Positions 7,045 to 16,077 of a DNA stretch of 64,000 nt are shown here, in pieces. The DNA is from a candidate division WWE3 bacterium RIFCSPHIGHO2_01_FULL_40_23 (GTDB taxonomy: Bacteria > Patescibacteria > WWE3 > UBA101185 > 2-01-FULL-41-18). Numbering within the stretch: the stretch's first letter is position 1; each line of letters starts with the position of its first letter. The notes beneath the pieces are model-generated. The model was given only the letters and a program-made list of their open reading frames with translations, was not told the origin of the DNA and searched no databases. The stretch covers positions 194,504 to 258,503 of the forward strand of contig MEUZ01000001.1 in the NCBI GenBank assembly GCA_001772615.1. Reading direction: 5' to 3'. The position numbers and the translations under genes were made by a program.

Positions 7045-8553
7045 TTATGGAACATAGGGCGGGTTGTATCCGCCTTGTATAAACTCATAGTCATCCGGTG
7101 TCAGACTTTGCAGGGAGGTTAATGTAAACCCTGGATCAAGAGCCCTCCACTCCGCAGCACCCCGCTCAACGTGAGTTGTGGTTCTGTCATTTCCCGCATT
7201 GTCGCCCACTATGCATCCATAATCCTGTAAAGTCTTGGCAACAATCAGGGATGCCCACGATAACCCCTTATTCGCGAGATTAACGCTGGGCTTTATACGC
7301 AGGACTATCCCCTCCGGAAGTATTCCGCCCTTATCGCTCTCGAAATTCTGCATTGGCCAATAGTTTTTCTCGGCCGTTCCCCACCAGTAGCATTCAAGTC
7401 TGTGGTTTATACTGCCAGCTCTAATTTCATCACGCCTGATTACTCTAACCGGCGCGGGAATTCCTCGATGACCAAAGTTTTTATCATTATTTGATCCCGC
7501 CACACCCCAAGCCAATCCGTTTGAACTTAGTATGTATCTCTTTGTGGAATCGGCAGTCCATTTATCCGCCAAGCTATCATAAGCCGCATGCCATAATTCA
7601 ACTACCTGGTCCCCGGAAAGATCATAAGATATTAAAACCTTATCGGTACCTGTGTTGGCCGTAGCACCACTTGGTATCCTTGCAAGAATCGTCTTACCAT
7701 ATAGGTTTGGAGTAATAGAGTAAACAGGATCGGATGAAGTAGCCCAATACACAGGGTAGCCCCACTTATTAGCTTCAGTGTCACCACCACTGTAACCCGG
7801 TGCACCGCTCAAAGCTATATATTTTATGGTTGCGTGGTCTTTCCAGTCTTGGATGTAGGTTGAGCTAAGGGGATCTCTTGGCGCGTCAACCGGTATCTTT
7901 TTGTTCCAGTAGCTGTCACTGGGAAACGCTCTATAAACAGTTCCCGTGGGGGTGGGCGTTGGAGTAGGCGTAGGTGTCGGTGTTGGAGTTGGCGTAGGGG
8001 TAACCGTTGGGGTTGGAGTCGGAGTTGGGGTGGGTGAAGCGGTTGGGCTTGGTGTCGGTGTTGGAGTTGGTGTTACTGTCGTAGACGTGGCAACTGAAAA
8101 AACAATGGAATAATCAGTACCATTTATATTACCTGACTGGTCAGAGCATTTTACATAAATGTTATATGTAGTGCCGTTTGATAGATTTGTGACTGTAGCC
8201 TTATGCGTTCTTTTATTAGGTGATGGGGTAAAAGACCATCTCATGTTTACATAAGAAGTATTAGAAACAGTATCATATTTACAGCTTGCTTTTTCATTAG
8301 TGGATACACCCGTGTTGGCAGATGTTGTATTTGCAGCAAGAGTTCCGGTAGGATAGCCTTTTGATATTACGGGAGGGGTGTTGTCAACCTGCTTTCCTTC
8401 AACTAAAAGCCCTTCCACTCTTTCTTTGCTCTTTAATACCTGTACAGACGCTACATAGATTAAAGCTACAATAAGAGGCAGAACTACAATTAAAATGAGG
8501 GGCACTGCAAAGCCTCCATCTGATTTATATTTCCTTTCTCTCTTAATTTGCAT
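7045..8553 (-). CDS. Large secreted or anchored surface protein with Thr-Pro linker
   Basis: 502 residues from the chosen start. A basic N-terminus and one transmembrane segment (about 15-40) anchor it. Next comes an Ig/fibronectin-like region (about 55-165) with a conserved-looking Cys pair, then a nearly pure Thr-Pro linker of about 45 residues, then a C-terminal domain of about 290 residues starting near S-D-S-Y-W-N-K-K-I-P-V and containing W-H-A-A-Y, F-G-H-R-G-I-P and T-H-V-E-R. The domain looks like a compact extracellular carbohydrate-binding or hydrolytic module, but I cannot name it. An upstream ATG at 8646 is rejected because it overlaps tatD and its promoter; TATAAT lies seven bases before the ATG at 8553. 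Confidence 0.85.
   Translation of the reverse strand: MQIKRERKYKSDGGFAVPLILIVVLPLIVALIYVASVQVLKSKERVEGLLVEGKQVDNTPPVISKGYPTGTLAANTTSANTGVSTNEKASCKYDTVSNTSYVNMRWSFTPSPNKRTHKATVTNLSNGTTYNIYVKCSDQSGNINGTDYSIVFSVATSTTVTPTPTPTPSPTASPTPTPTPTPTVTPTPTPTPTPTPTPTPTPTGTVYRAFPSDSYWNKKIPVDAPRDPLSSTYIQDWKDHATIKYIALSGAPGYSGGDTEANKWGYPVYWATSSDPVYSITPNLYGKTILARIPSGATANTGTDKVLISYDLSGDQVVELWHAAYDSLADKWTADSTKRYILSSNGLAWGVAGSNNDKNFGHRGIPAPVRVIRRDEIRAGSINHRLECYWWGTAEKNYWPMQNFESDKGGILPEGIVLRIKPSVNLANKGLSWASLIVAKTLQDYGCIVGDNAGNDRTTTHVERGAAEWRALDPGFTLTSLQSLTPDDYEFIQGGYNPPYVP
7945..8076. repeat. Low-complexity repeat coding for the Thr-Pro linker
   Basis: Degenerate six-base repeats (GGNGTN on the + strand) encode alternating Pro and Thr in the 7045-8553 protein. 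Third positions vary, so the repeat is held at protein level. Such linkers usually cross a wall or surface layer. Confidence 0.85.
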
Positions 8554-8559
8554 ACACCA

Positions 8560-8587
8560 ATTATACAGATAGCGAGGTTTGTAGCAA
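8560..8587 (-). promoter_or_regulatory. Leaderless-type promoter of the 7045-8553 gene
   Basis: Read leftward: TTGCTA at 8587-8582, a 16-bp spacer and TATAAT at 8565-8560. The ATG at 8553 follows the -10 box by six bases. Confidence 0.6.
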
Positions 8588-8632
8588 ATCAGGAAAAACC
8601 ATCCAAGACACAGGCAAAAGTCCCAAGTATGA

Positions 8633-8638
8633 TATGAT
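8633..8638 (+). promoter_or_regulatory. -10 box of tatD, leaderless-type
   Basis: TATGAT at 8633-8638 (an overlapping TATGAT starts at 8628) is followed by the tatD ATG six bases later. No Shine-Dalgarno is present. Confidence 0.5.
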
Positions 8639-8644
8639 TTCCCC

Positions 8645-9409
8645 ATGCTTATTGACTCCCACTGCCACCTTCAGGAGGATGCCTTTAAATCCGATCTTAT
8701 AAAAGTGGTCCAAAGCGCAGTGAGTGAGAATGTAAACACCATGATCTGTATCGGCACTAATCTTAAAACAAGCGCCGATGCCGTCAAACTCTCTCAAGAA
8801 TACAAAGAGGTGTATGCATCCATAGGAATATACCCGCATGAAGAAATGCCAAACACCGACATAAGGGAGGAGATTTCCAAACTTTCAAAAAATAAAAAGG
8901 TTGTTGCAATAGGGGAATGTGGTCTGGATTATTCCGAAAATGGGAGAAACCAAGAAGATCAAAAAGAGCTTTTCAGAAAACAAATAGGAACAGCTGTTCA
9001 GCTTGACCTTCCGTTAATAATTCACAACAGAAATGCAGATGAGGATGTTATTACAGAACTTAACCATTACAGGGAAACAGGCCGCTTAAGAGGTGTTTTC
9101 CACTGCTTTACGGGCGACACGGCGTTTGCGAAGAGGGTCCTAGAGCTTGGTTTTTACATTTCCTTTACGGCAATTGTTACTTACCCTTCGGCAAAACACC
9201 TTGAAGAAGTTATAAAATCAGTACCAAAAGACCGTATACTGATTGAAACCGACGCTCCCTATCTTTCGCCGGAAGGTATGAGAGGTAAGCGGAATGAACC
9301 AAAAAATGTTAAAATCGTTGCTGTCAGAATAGCCGAAATCCTAAATACCAGCCTTACGGAGGTAGCTAAAATAACCTCGGAAAACGCGAGAAGGCTTTTT
9401 ACACTTTAG
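8645..9409 (+). CDS. tatD: TatD family metal-dependent hydrolase
   Basis: 254 residues, typical length. TIM-barrel metallohydrolase; family members act as 3'-5' DNA exonucleases or in DNA quality control. Metal ligands are seen in order: D-S-H-C-H near the N-terminus (residues 4-8), the Glu of G-E-C-G-L-D-Y near residue 92, H-N-R near residue 128, F-H-C-F-T-G near residue 153, and E-T-D-A-P-Y near residue 201. Cytoplasmic. Confidence 0.95.
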   Translation: MLIDSHCHLQEDAFKSDLIKVVQSAVSENVNTMICIGTNLKTSADAVKLSQEYKEVYASIGIYPHEEMPNTDIREEISKLSKNKKVVAIGECGLDYSENGRNQEDQKELFRKQIGTAVQLDLPLIIHNRNADEDVITELNHYRETGRLRGVFHCFTGDTAFAKRVLELGFYISFTAIVTYPSAKHLEEVIKSVPKDRILIETDAPYLSPEGMRGKRNEPKNVKIVAVRIAEILNTSLTEVAKITSENARRLFTL

Positions 9410-9431
9410 GCGAGTTGGAGGACTCTCCAAA

Positions 9432-9495
9432 GTCATTGCGAGGGTGCAGCCCGAAACAATCTACAACGGGATTGCCTCGCTACGCTCGCAATGAC
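9432..9495. repeat. Palindromic repeat, second sequence type
   Basis: GTCATTGCGAGG at the left end and CGCTCGCAATGAC at the right end, with an internal CAATC/GATTG pair. It shares the outer GTCAT/ATGAC with the other repeats but has a different core. A spurious ATG lies in its right end at 9491. Confidence 0.8.
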
Positions 9496-9514
9496 ACTAA
9501 ATCATAAACAAAAC

Positions 9515-11047
9515 ATGTGGGAAGGTGAAAGTAAAACAAAACTTGACAGACTACTTGAAATTTTACCCGGTCTAACGACATGGGTAGTTTTAACTTCGCC
9601 CGTCTGGCTAGGTATCTTAGCTCCAAACCTTGTCGCAATATTTTTAACTTTTCTTTCAATATATTGGGTCTATCTTGCTCTCGTTCACACAGTTGGCCTT
9701 TTAATCGGGTACAAAAGATATAAGTATGAGATCGGGATTGACTGGTTTAAGAAATGTAAAGAGCTTTCCTTTTCCAGCCTCCCCGAACTGGACACACTCC
9801 CCAAAGATCTTTCAGGCATAAAGCATCTTATCCTTATTCCAACGGTTAATGAACCTCTTGAGGTTCTTATACCAACCTTCAAAAGTCTCGCCGAGCAAAA
9901 CTATCCTCTTAAAGAAAACATATTTATCGCGATTACCTGCGAGGAAAGAGGGGCGCAGGAAGTTTCAGCCTCAATTGAAAAAATTAAAGAAATGTATGGA
10001 AAAGAAATTGGCAACATACTTTTTTACATTCATCCAAGCGGAACTCCCGGAGAGCTAGTCGGAGGGGGAGCGGCAAACAGAACATGGGGCGCAAAGCACG
10101 CAGTGGAGGATCTTAAAACAATGGGAATAAAAACAAAGGACGTAATCTTCACCACTTTTGACGCAGACACCAACCTTCATAAAGAGTTTATACCAAGGCT
10201 CACCTACGCTTACTTAACATGCAGTAAAAGGCTTAACCATTTTTACTCAACCGCAGTCTTTTTATTTAATAATAATATCTGGAATGTACATACCCTAATG
10301 AGAATTGAAGCAAACAGCATCACTCTTGGAACTTTATCCACATGGACATTAAGCAACGACACCAAAGAAACATTTTCATGCTACTCAATTGCGCTTGACA
10401 CACTTATAGACGCAAACTTCTGGGACGTGACTTTAATTGACGATACCGTTTTTTACTGGAGAGCTTTTTTTGCAAGGAAAGGCAATTTTAAACCGAGAAT
10501 CTTTTACACTCCAAACTCATCGGATGCGGTACATGGGGAATCATTCGCCAAAGCGCATCAAAGCCTATACAAACAGCTTTTAAGATGGGGCTGGGGAAGT
10601 GTGACTACACCCCTTGCCATGAGAGGTTTTATTAAATCAAAAGATGTTCCCCTTAGCACAAAAATATTGTGGATGGTAAATAAGGCCGAGAGACACGCAA
10701 TATTTAGAACTATGGTTTTTCTTATCACTTTCGGCTTTGCTATCCTTACTCTTGTTAATGAAAACGTCAAGCAAACCGCAATTGCCTACCGCCTTCCTGA
10801 TATCACAAGTTTAATTTTAACAATTGGCTTAATATTTCTGATTCCAAGTACTTTCTTAAGGCAGAAATTTGTGACTCCCATTCCAAAAGAATGGTCTTTT
10901 TTCAGAAAGTTTTTAACTTACCTGGAAGGGCCTCTTGTTATACTGAACCTTCTTACTTTCTCGTTTATCCCGTTTCTTGAAGCCGAAACTAAAATGATGC
11001 TTGGAAAAAGGTATAAAAGCCTTCATTTCACCCCAAAGTACAGATAA
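9515..11047 (+). CDS. Membrane-embedded glycosyltransferase family 2
   Basis: 510 residues. Two N-terminal helices (about 20-60), a GT2 catalytic domain, then three or four C-terminal helices, as in cellulose-synthase-like processive enzymes. Catalytic features: L-I-P-T-V-N-E near residue 108, the D-A-D sugar-nucleotide motif near residue 213, an I-D-D-T acceptor/base motif near residue 309, and Q-L-L-R-W-G near residue 352 (QxxRW). The start at 9515 is chosen because the in-frame ATG at 9491 lies in the flanking repeat. It ends four bases before the MraY-like gene, so the two are likely one operon. The substrate is unknown. Confidence 0.9.
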   Translation: MWEGESKTKLDRLLEILPGLTTWVVLTSPVWLGILAPNLVAIFLTFLSIYWVYLALVHTVGLLIGYKRYKYEIGIDWFKKCKELSFSSLPELDTLPKDLSGIKHLILIPTVNEPLEVLIPTFKSLAEQNYPLKENIFIAITCEERGAQEVSASIEKIKEMYGKEIGNILFYIHPSGTPGELVGGGAANRTWGAKHAVEDLKTMGIKTKDVIFTTFDADTNLHKEFIPRLTYAYLTCSKRLNHFYSTAVFLFNNNIWNVHTLMRIEANSITLGTLSTWTLSNDTKETFSCYSIALDTLIDANFWDVTLIDDTVFYWRAFFARKGNFKPRIFYTPNSSDAVHGESFAKAHQSLYKQLLRWGWGSVTTPLAMRGFIKSKDVPLSTKILWMVNKAERHAIFRTMVFLITFGFAILTLVNENVKQTAIAYRLPDITSLILTIGLIFLIPSTFLRQKFVTPIPKEWSFFRKFLTYLEGPLVILNLLTFSFIPFLEAETKMMLGKRYKSLHFTPKYR

Positions 11048-11051
11048 AAAA

Positions 11052-12548
11052 ATGGAAAAAAACGGTTTACTTTTTAAACTTCCTAAATTACCCGAAATTA
11101 AAGACCTAAGATCAAAATTTGTAATACTTATAAATGCGGTCTTCTTTTTATTTCAGATATTTTATGCGGCGGCAAGACAGCAATACTTAAACCCCTATAT
11201 ACCAGTCTGGTACACAAAACCCTGGGGGGATCTTCAGCTTGCACCTACCGCATATATTTATATAATACCGGTCGTCACTCTTATATTTATAACTGTAACG
11301 CTTGTAATCTTAAGCAAATTTTCGGTCTTAAGGAGCAAAGAAGCCTCTTTTATAACTCTTACTTTCCTCACTCTTGCTACGGTTTTTCTTACTATATCTG
11401 AAGTCAGAATTGTAAATATTGCCTCCTCACCTTTTAAACCCCTTTTTGATCCAAGGCTTTCCTCCCTTCTACCATATCTTTTTATTAGCCTTGCCGTATG
11501 CGTACTCCTTGTACCGCTTTGCATAAAGCTTGCTTACAAATACGATATTGTTACGGATCCCGAGAGGGATAAGCACCCGGGGATGATTTTAAAAAAACCT
11601 TCGGCAAGAGGCGGAGCTGTTGCGTTTTTTCTTTCATTCCTTGTGATCGCTTTAATATTTGTTCCCCTGACGAGAGTAACGGTTGGTTTATATATAGGAG
11701 CTTTTATCACGACATTAATCGGTCTCGCGGACGATATTAAAAGCATCAATCCTTATGTAAGGCTTTTAGTCCTTCTTCCGATCGCGGTAATTATTACACT
11801 TGCAGTATCCGATCTTCATATTTTTTATTTTGCAAGCCCGTTTGATGGCATAATGCGTCTGGATTTTATAAAGATAACTTATGAAATTTTTGACATGAAG
11901 TTTAACTTTTTCCCGGTTGCCGACATCTTTACGGTCATATGGATTCTTTGGGTTATGAATATGCTTTCATGGTCAAATGCAGTTGACGGGCAGTTCTCGG
12001 GGATGACCGCCATCACCTGCATAATAACAGCGGTTATAGCCGTAGGTCTTTTAAAAATTGACCATGAGCAGATTTATGTCGCAAGACTTGCCGTTATTGC
12101 GGCCGGAGCAAGCCTCGGACTTCTTCCTTACAATTGGCACCCCTCAAAAATTATGTGGGGTTTTGGAGCCACCGCTATGGGCCTCACCATTTCCGTTTTG
12201 TCCATTATGGCAGGAACCAAAGTAGCGGTCGCCACGCTTGTGTTAATAGTACCTACTCTTGATGCTCTCGTTACGATAGTAAGAAGAATTCTTCAAAAAA
12301 AGTCTCCCGTTTGGGGGGATCGCGGGCATCTTCACCACAGACTTTTAGACATGGGATTTTCACAACAAGGTGTTGCTATTCTTTACTGGGTTATTACGGC
12401 TTTAATAGGGGTTATAGCGCTTCTTGCTTCCGGCAGAGCCAAGTTCCTGGCTTTATTAACAATAGGAGGAATTGTTTCTTTTATACTCGTAGCAATGAAC
12501 CTGAAAGGAGAGCCAGACAAGCTAAAATTACAAGAACCTGCGAAATAA
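11052..12548 (+). CDS. MraY/WecA-like glycosyl-1-phosphate transferase
   Basis: 498 residues. Transfers a sugar phosphate from a UDP-sugar to undecaprenyl phosphate at the inner membrane, the first step of a surface glycan. About ten or eleven transmembrane helices. Family motifs: R-G-G near residue 197, G-L-A-D-D near residue 226 (Mg-binding Asp pair), N-A-V-D-G near residue 312 (consensus NxxDGxDGLA, here shorter), and the cytosolic G-D-R-G-H-L-H-H-R loop near residue 423, which is typical of the WecA/TagO side rather than true MraY. The first 140 residues are an additional N-terminal helical region. An in-frame ATG at 11001 overlaps the previous gene and was rejected. Confidence 0.92.
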   Translation: MEKNGLLFKLPKLPEIKDLRSKFVILINAVFFLFQIFYAAARQQYLNPYIPVWYTKPWGDLQLAPTAYIYIIPVVTLIFITVTLVILSKFSVLRSKEASFITLTFLTLATVFLTISEVRIVNIASSPFKPLFDPRLSSLLPYLFISLAVCVLLVPLCIKLAYKYDIVTDPERDKHPGMILKKPSARGGAVAFFLSFLVIALIFVPLTRVTVGLYIGAFITTLIGLADDIKSINPYVRLLVLLPIAVIITLAVSDLHIFYFASPFDGIMRLDFIKITYEIFDMKFNFFPVADIFTVIWILWVMNMLSWSNAVDGQFSGMTAITCIITAVIAVGLLKIDHEQIYVARLAVIAAGASLGLLPYNWHPSKIMWGFGATAMGLTISVLSIMAGTKVAVATLVLIVPTLDALVTIVRRILQKKSPVWGDRGHLHHRLLDMGFSQQGVAILYWVITALIGVIALLASGRAKFLALLTIGGIVSFILVAMNLKGEPDKLKLQEPAK

Positions 12549-12960
12549 TACCCCAGGGAAGAGGAGCCTGGAACTGCATTTTATGCTGAACGTAAAGCAA
12601 AGTTCTTGAAAAAACATCCTCCGAACCAAAAAACACATGCGGCGCTTCCAACGCATCCGGTAGGCAGGAGGCTATCACGCACAGAAGAATATTTAACGCC
12701 AGAAGGCTCTCCCCTTTAAACCAGAGTGCGTAAAGTGTGAAAAAAAGTCCTACGGCAACAGAGAGGCCAAAATCTGACATTACAGCAAAAATCCTCCACC
12801 CTTTAAGTCTGTCTTCTTTATTAGTGTTTGAAAAAAAGTCCCAGTGGGGGACCTTATCGCCAAGAAAATGCATAGCAAAAGATAACGGAACCGAAATTAC
12901 CGGATTTGAGATTGATGACGCAATAGCAACGCCAACAAAGGTATGGGGAGTAAGGAGCAT
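12481..12960 (-). CDS. Membrane protein, YdjM/DUF457-like
   Basis: 159 residues with four hydrophobic segments. The N-terminus M-L-L-T-P-H-T-F-V-G and the M-H-F-L-G-D-K-V-P-H-W-D segment resemble inner-membrane metal-dependent hydrolase-like proteins (YdjM type), with His and Asp in the right places; identification is tentative. Its last 68 bp overlap the 3' end of the convergent MraY-like gene. The start at 12960 is preferred over an upstream ATG at 12999, which would run into the divergent promoter region. Confidence 0.7.
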   Translation of the reverse strand: MLLTPHTFVGVAIASSISNPVISVPLSFAMHFLGDKVPHWDFFSNTNKEDRLKGWRIFAVMSDFGLSVAVGLFFTLYALWFKGESLLALNILLCVIASCLPDALEAPHVFFGSEDVFSRTLLYVQHKMQFQAPLPWGIISQVLVILACLALLSGSLLRV

Positions 12961-13019
12961 AGCGTGTTGTACTATACAATAAATTGCCTTATGATGCAAA
13001 GAAGATAGGCATTATAGAG

Positions 13020-13955
13020 ATGAAAAATACACTCCTTTTTTACATCATCAGAACCCTTCGCCCAAGGCAGTGGCTTAAGAATTTAAGCGTTTATGCGGCA
13101 CCTCTTTTCTGGGGAAATCTTTTTGAAGGAGAGGTATTTATAGCTACAACAAAAGCTCTTGTAATCTTTACAATAACCTCAAGCTCCGTTTATCTACTTA
13201 ATGACGTAATTGACGCGCCAAAAGACAGGTTGCACCCTATTAAAAGCAATAGGCCCATTGCAAGGGGCCTTGTCTCTGAAAGGCTTGCACTCCTTCTTGC
13301 CTTTTTATTTATAATCACCGCTCTTCTCCTTTCTCTTCTTAATTTTGGGAGATTTTTTGTGCTTACCATCCTTTCTTACTTTTTAATTCAGGTTGCCTAC
13401 ACGTTATACATCAGAAACATGATAATTCTTGACGCACTCACTGTTGCGACTGGCTTTGTCTTAAGAGTGTTCGCGGGGACCTTCGCTGCGACAGTGCCTA
13501 TATCCTCATGGCTTGTACTATCAACAATAGGTGTTTCCCTGCTTCTTGCTTTTGGAAAAAGAAGGTCGGAAAGAACGATACTTCAGTCGGAGCACATACC
13601 CCTTGAAACAAGGGAAACCCTGAAACATTACCCTGATAACCTTCTTGACAGCATGATTTCAATGTCGGCTTCATTTTCGGTTGTCACCTACGCCCTGTTT
13701 GCTTTTCAATCATCACCCACGTACACAAGCAGACTTGTCGCCCAAAACTTGCCCGCTACACTAGCAAGCCCAAAGTGGATGATGCTTACAATACCAATCG
13801 TTATCTATGGAGTGGCAAGGTATTTGTATGTCATTTATGAAAAGAAGGAAGGTGAATCTCCCGAAAGGGTCCTCTTATCGGATGCTCCTCTTCTTAACGC
13901 CGTTGCGCTATGGGTTGCGAGCATTATTTTTATAGTTTACGGGCTTCAGGGGTAA
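13020..13955 (+). CDS. UbiA family prenyltransferase, decaprenyl-phosphate phosphoribosyltransferase type
   Basis: 311 residues, eight or nine transmembrane helices. The first Asp-rich motif N-D-V-I-D-A-P-K-D-R-L-H-P near residue 61 and the following K-S-N-R-P-I-A resemble the enzymes that move phosphoribose onto a polyprenyl phosphate, the start of decaprenyl-phosphoryl arabinose synthesis. In that reading it would make ribosyl or arabinosyl lipid donors for surface glycan. The second motif lies in the Y-I-R-N-M-I-I-L-D-A region. An upstream in-frame ATG at 12984 was rejected because the basic M-K-N-T start fits the family better. The partner epimerase genes (DprE1/E2) are not in the window. 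Confidence 0.88.
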   Translation: MKNTLLFYIIRTLRPRQWLKNLSVYAAPLFWGNLFEGEVFIATTKALVIFTITSSSVYLLNDVIDAPKDRLHPIKSNRPIARGLVSERLALLLAFLFIITALLLSLLNFGRFFVLTILSYFLIQVAYTLYIRNMIILDALTVATGFVLRVFAGTFAATVPISSWLVLSTIGVSLLLAFGKRRSERTILQSEHIPLETRETLKHYPDNLLDSMISMSASFSVVTYALFAFQSSPTYTSRLVAQNLPATLASPKWMMLTIPIVIYGVARYLYVIYEKKEGESPERVLLSDAPLLNAVALWVASIIFIVYGLQG

Positions 13956-14179
13956 TACAGCCTCGCAGGCTTTGCGCTTCCGGTTGAGACGCTGGGACTT
14001 GATTCAAGCACTTTGTCCGCGCTTGGTTTAAACGGCTTAACCGTAGAGGTTGAGAGAACATCATCTTTAGCACCCCTTCCTCCGCTAAATTTTGCATAAG
14101 GAACAAAAGGAAGCATTAAAAGAATAAAAAGAAACATCAGAAGATTAAAATTCATCCAGTATTTAGCAACTTTATTCAT
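13946..14179 (-). CDS. Small membrane-anchored protein
   Basis: 77 residues. One hydrophobic helix (about 10-28) followed by a Gly/Ser/Lys-rich extracellular tail. Unknown family. The start is set by an ATGAATAA overlap with the stop of the upstream gene (14172-14179), a typical translational coupling arrangement. Its 3' end overlaps the convergent UbiA gene by 10 bp. Confidence 0.7.
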   Translation of the reverse strand: MNKVAKYWMNFNLLMFLFILLMLPFVPYAKFSGGRGAKDDVLSTSTVKPFKPSADKVLESSPSVSTGSAKPARLYYP

Positions 14180-14735
14180 TGGTGTTAATCTCCAACTCTC
14201 TTTCAACATCCGAGACAAGGATTAAAGTCAGCAAAACCGAAAGTGCAAGGGACAAGACAAAAACCCACCCGTAAACAAGCTTAAAATAATACTGAACGGA
14301 AAGAATAATAGTCATAAGATAAGAATAAGAAAGCCAAATTGTGCCTTCCGAGTAAACATCAAAGGAGCTTTGTATAAAATTCCCAAGCTTTAAAGAAAAC
14401 ATTTTAGCGGCAACGACAGGTGTTACATGTGAATCATGAAAAATCCTTGATTTAAGAAGGAAGAATAATCCCCCGGCAAAAACAACCCCGTACATTATAA
14501 GGCTTGAATACGAGTTCACAGTTAAAAAATCCGTATGGTTTGAAAAATAAAGTGTAAGAAAAGTGCTTTTTTCCTCAAATTGAATACCTGTGTATTTGAT
14601 AACAAAAATGGAACCTAAAACACGCGCTGATACGAGAAGCACGGCAGGCACAATGGCCTCGTCAATAAGTTTTATAAGAATCTTTGAAAACATAGGCAGG
14701 CCTGAAATGATCATACTAGGAAAAACTATTAGCAT
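14172..14735 (-). CDS. Multi-spanning membrane protein, unknown
   Basis: 187 residues from ATG at 14735 (a GTG at 14774 in the same frame is possible). Four or five hydrophobic segments and few charges. No family recognised. It is coupled to the 13946-14179 gene by an 8-bp overlap, and it is divergent from the O-antigen ligase-like gene, which favours the later start because 14774 would leave only seven bases between the two genes. The location suggests a part in the glycan cluster, by context only. Confidence 0.65.
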   Translation of the reverse strand: MLIVFPSMIISGLPMFSKILIKLIDEAIVPAVLLVSARVLGSIFVIKYTGIQFEEKSTFLTLYFSNHTDFLTVNSYSSLIMYGVVFAGGLFFLLKSRIFHDSHVTPVVAAKMFSLKLGNFIQSSFDVYSEGTIWLSYSYLMTIILSVQYYFKLVYGWVFVLSLALSVLLTLILVSDVERELEINTNE

Positions 14736-14781
14736 CAAGAAAGAGTGGTTTTTATATGATAAGATCGTTGTCACTACGCCA

Positions 14782-16074
14782 ATGAGAAAAGTTGCAACAC
14801 TTCACAACCTAATGGTTTATCTTTTCCACTTCCTTGTTTGCGTCACCCCCCTGATATTTTTTAAGGGGGTTAACGAAATATTTGAATTCCCAAAAATGAC
14901 TTTTGTTTATCTTTGCGTTTCATTAATATTTCTTCTTTTTAGTTGTAAAAGAATTCTTGCAAACGATTTTAAATTTAAATTTAGTAGGTTCTTTATTCCA
15001 GTTTCTCTTTTTCTTCTAGCTAATACACTTTCAACGCTATTTTCAATAGGAACCTATACTTCAATCTGGGGCTATTACACAAGATTTAACGGAGGCCTTG
15101 TTTCAATCATTATTTTTACAATTATGTATTTTATTTTTATAAACGAGTTAAGTGCTGAAGAAAGAGAAAGCGTTTTAAGAACTATAATTCTTGGGTCAAT
15201 ACCCGTTTCTCTTTACGGGATAGCGCAAAACCTTGGGTATGAAAAGGGGTACTGGGAAGAGGACTCACAGGCAAGGGTGTTTGCGACTCTCGGTCAGCCT
15301 AATTGGCTCGCGGCTTATTTAATTCTCATAATCCCTCCGACGCTTTATAAAATGCTTTCAGTCAGAGACGAAAGAGCCAAACTCCTTTTTTTTCTGGTTG
15401 CGGCTATGGCGTATGCCTCTCTCTGGTTTACATATTCTTTGTCGGGACTTTTAGGATTCGGGGTATCCATGATTCTCTTTTCAACTTTTGTGGACAAAGC
15501 CGTAGTTAAACACAACTTGAGATTTGTAATGTCTCTTGTATTTGTTTTCCTTTTAATAAGCTTTTTAAGACCTGGTGTCATTAAGCCTAAGGTCATTGAT
15601 TCAATAAATGACATCAGGAAAAAGTTTTCGGTAAGTTTTGCAGCTTATGCCGATGAAGACACTTCTGAAAAAAGATTCGGTGACACTACGGCAATAAGAC
15701 TTGGAATTTGGGAGGGAACAAAAAGTTTAATATTTGCTTCTCCTAAAAACTTTCTTATTGGAACAGGGCCTGAAACATTTCCTTATGCTTTTTTAAAGTA
15801 CAGACCCAAAGAGCTCAACCAGACAACAGAGTGGAATTTTGTGTTTAACAAACCACATAACTTTTATCTTGAGATTTTTTCAAACCTTGGACTGTTTGGT
15901 TTTTTCTCTTATCTTCTTATCATAAAAACAGTTTTGTTCAAGCTTAAAGAAAAGACTAACTTTCATCTTGCTTCGGGTCTTTCGGCTTTATTTGTAAGTG
16001 ATTTCTTCGGCTGGCATACCGTTACCGCAAGCATGCTTTTGTATTTATTCCTTGGGTTGATGGAAGATTCTTAA
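14782..16074 (+). CDS. O-antigen ligase/polymerase-like membrane protein (Wzy_C type)
   Basis: 430 residues with about eleven transmembrane helices. Members join lipid-carried oligosaccharides to each other or to an acceptor on the outer face of the membrane. Supporting motifs: G-Q-P-N-W-L-A-A-Y near residue 172 (the family's HPN-like loop), a large extracellular loop, I-G-T-G-P-E-T-F near residue 328, and K-P-H-N-F-Y-L-E near residue 357 (HN motif of Wzy_C). An earlier in-frame ATG at 14590 would overlap the divergent gene and was rejected. The TPR gene follows after three bases. Confidence 0.88.
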   Translation: MRKVATLHNLMVYLFHFLVCVTPLIFFKGVNEIFEFPKMTFVYLCVSLIFLLFSCKRILANDFKFKFSRFFIPVSLFLLANTLSTLFSIGTYTSIWGYYTRFNGGLVSIIIFTIMYFIFINELSAEERESVLRTIILGSIPVSLYGIAQNLGYEKGYWEEDSQARVFATLGQPNWLAAYLILIIPPTLYKMLSVRDERAKLLFFLVAAMAYASLWFTYSLSGLLGFGVSMILFSTFVDKAVVKHNLRFVMSLVFVFLLISFLRPGVIKPKVIDSINDIRKKFSVSFAAYADEDTSEKRFGDTTAIRLGIWEGTKSLIFASPKNFLIGTGPETFPYAFLKYRPKELNQTTEWNFVFNKPHNFYLEIFSNLGLFGFFSYLLIIKTVLFKLKEKTNFHLASGLSALFVSDFFGWHTVTASMLLYLFLGLMEDS

Positions 16075-16077
16075 AAG

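Noticed and set aside
7945..8076. Possible CRISPR or minisatellite array
   Set aside because: The repeat units are six bases and degenerate, and they encode a Thr-Pro linker; no spacers.
11001..11051. Earlier start of the MraY-like gene
   Set aside because: It overlaps the end of the glycosyltransferase gene and adds a non-conserved peptide; the ATG at 11052 follows that stop by four bases.
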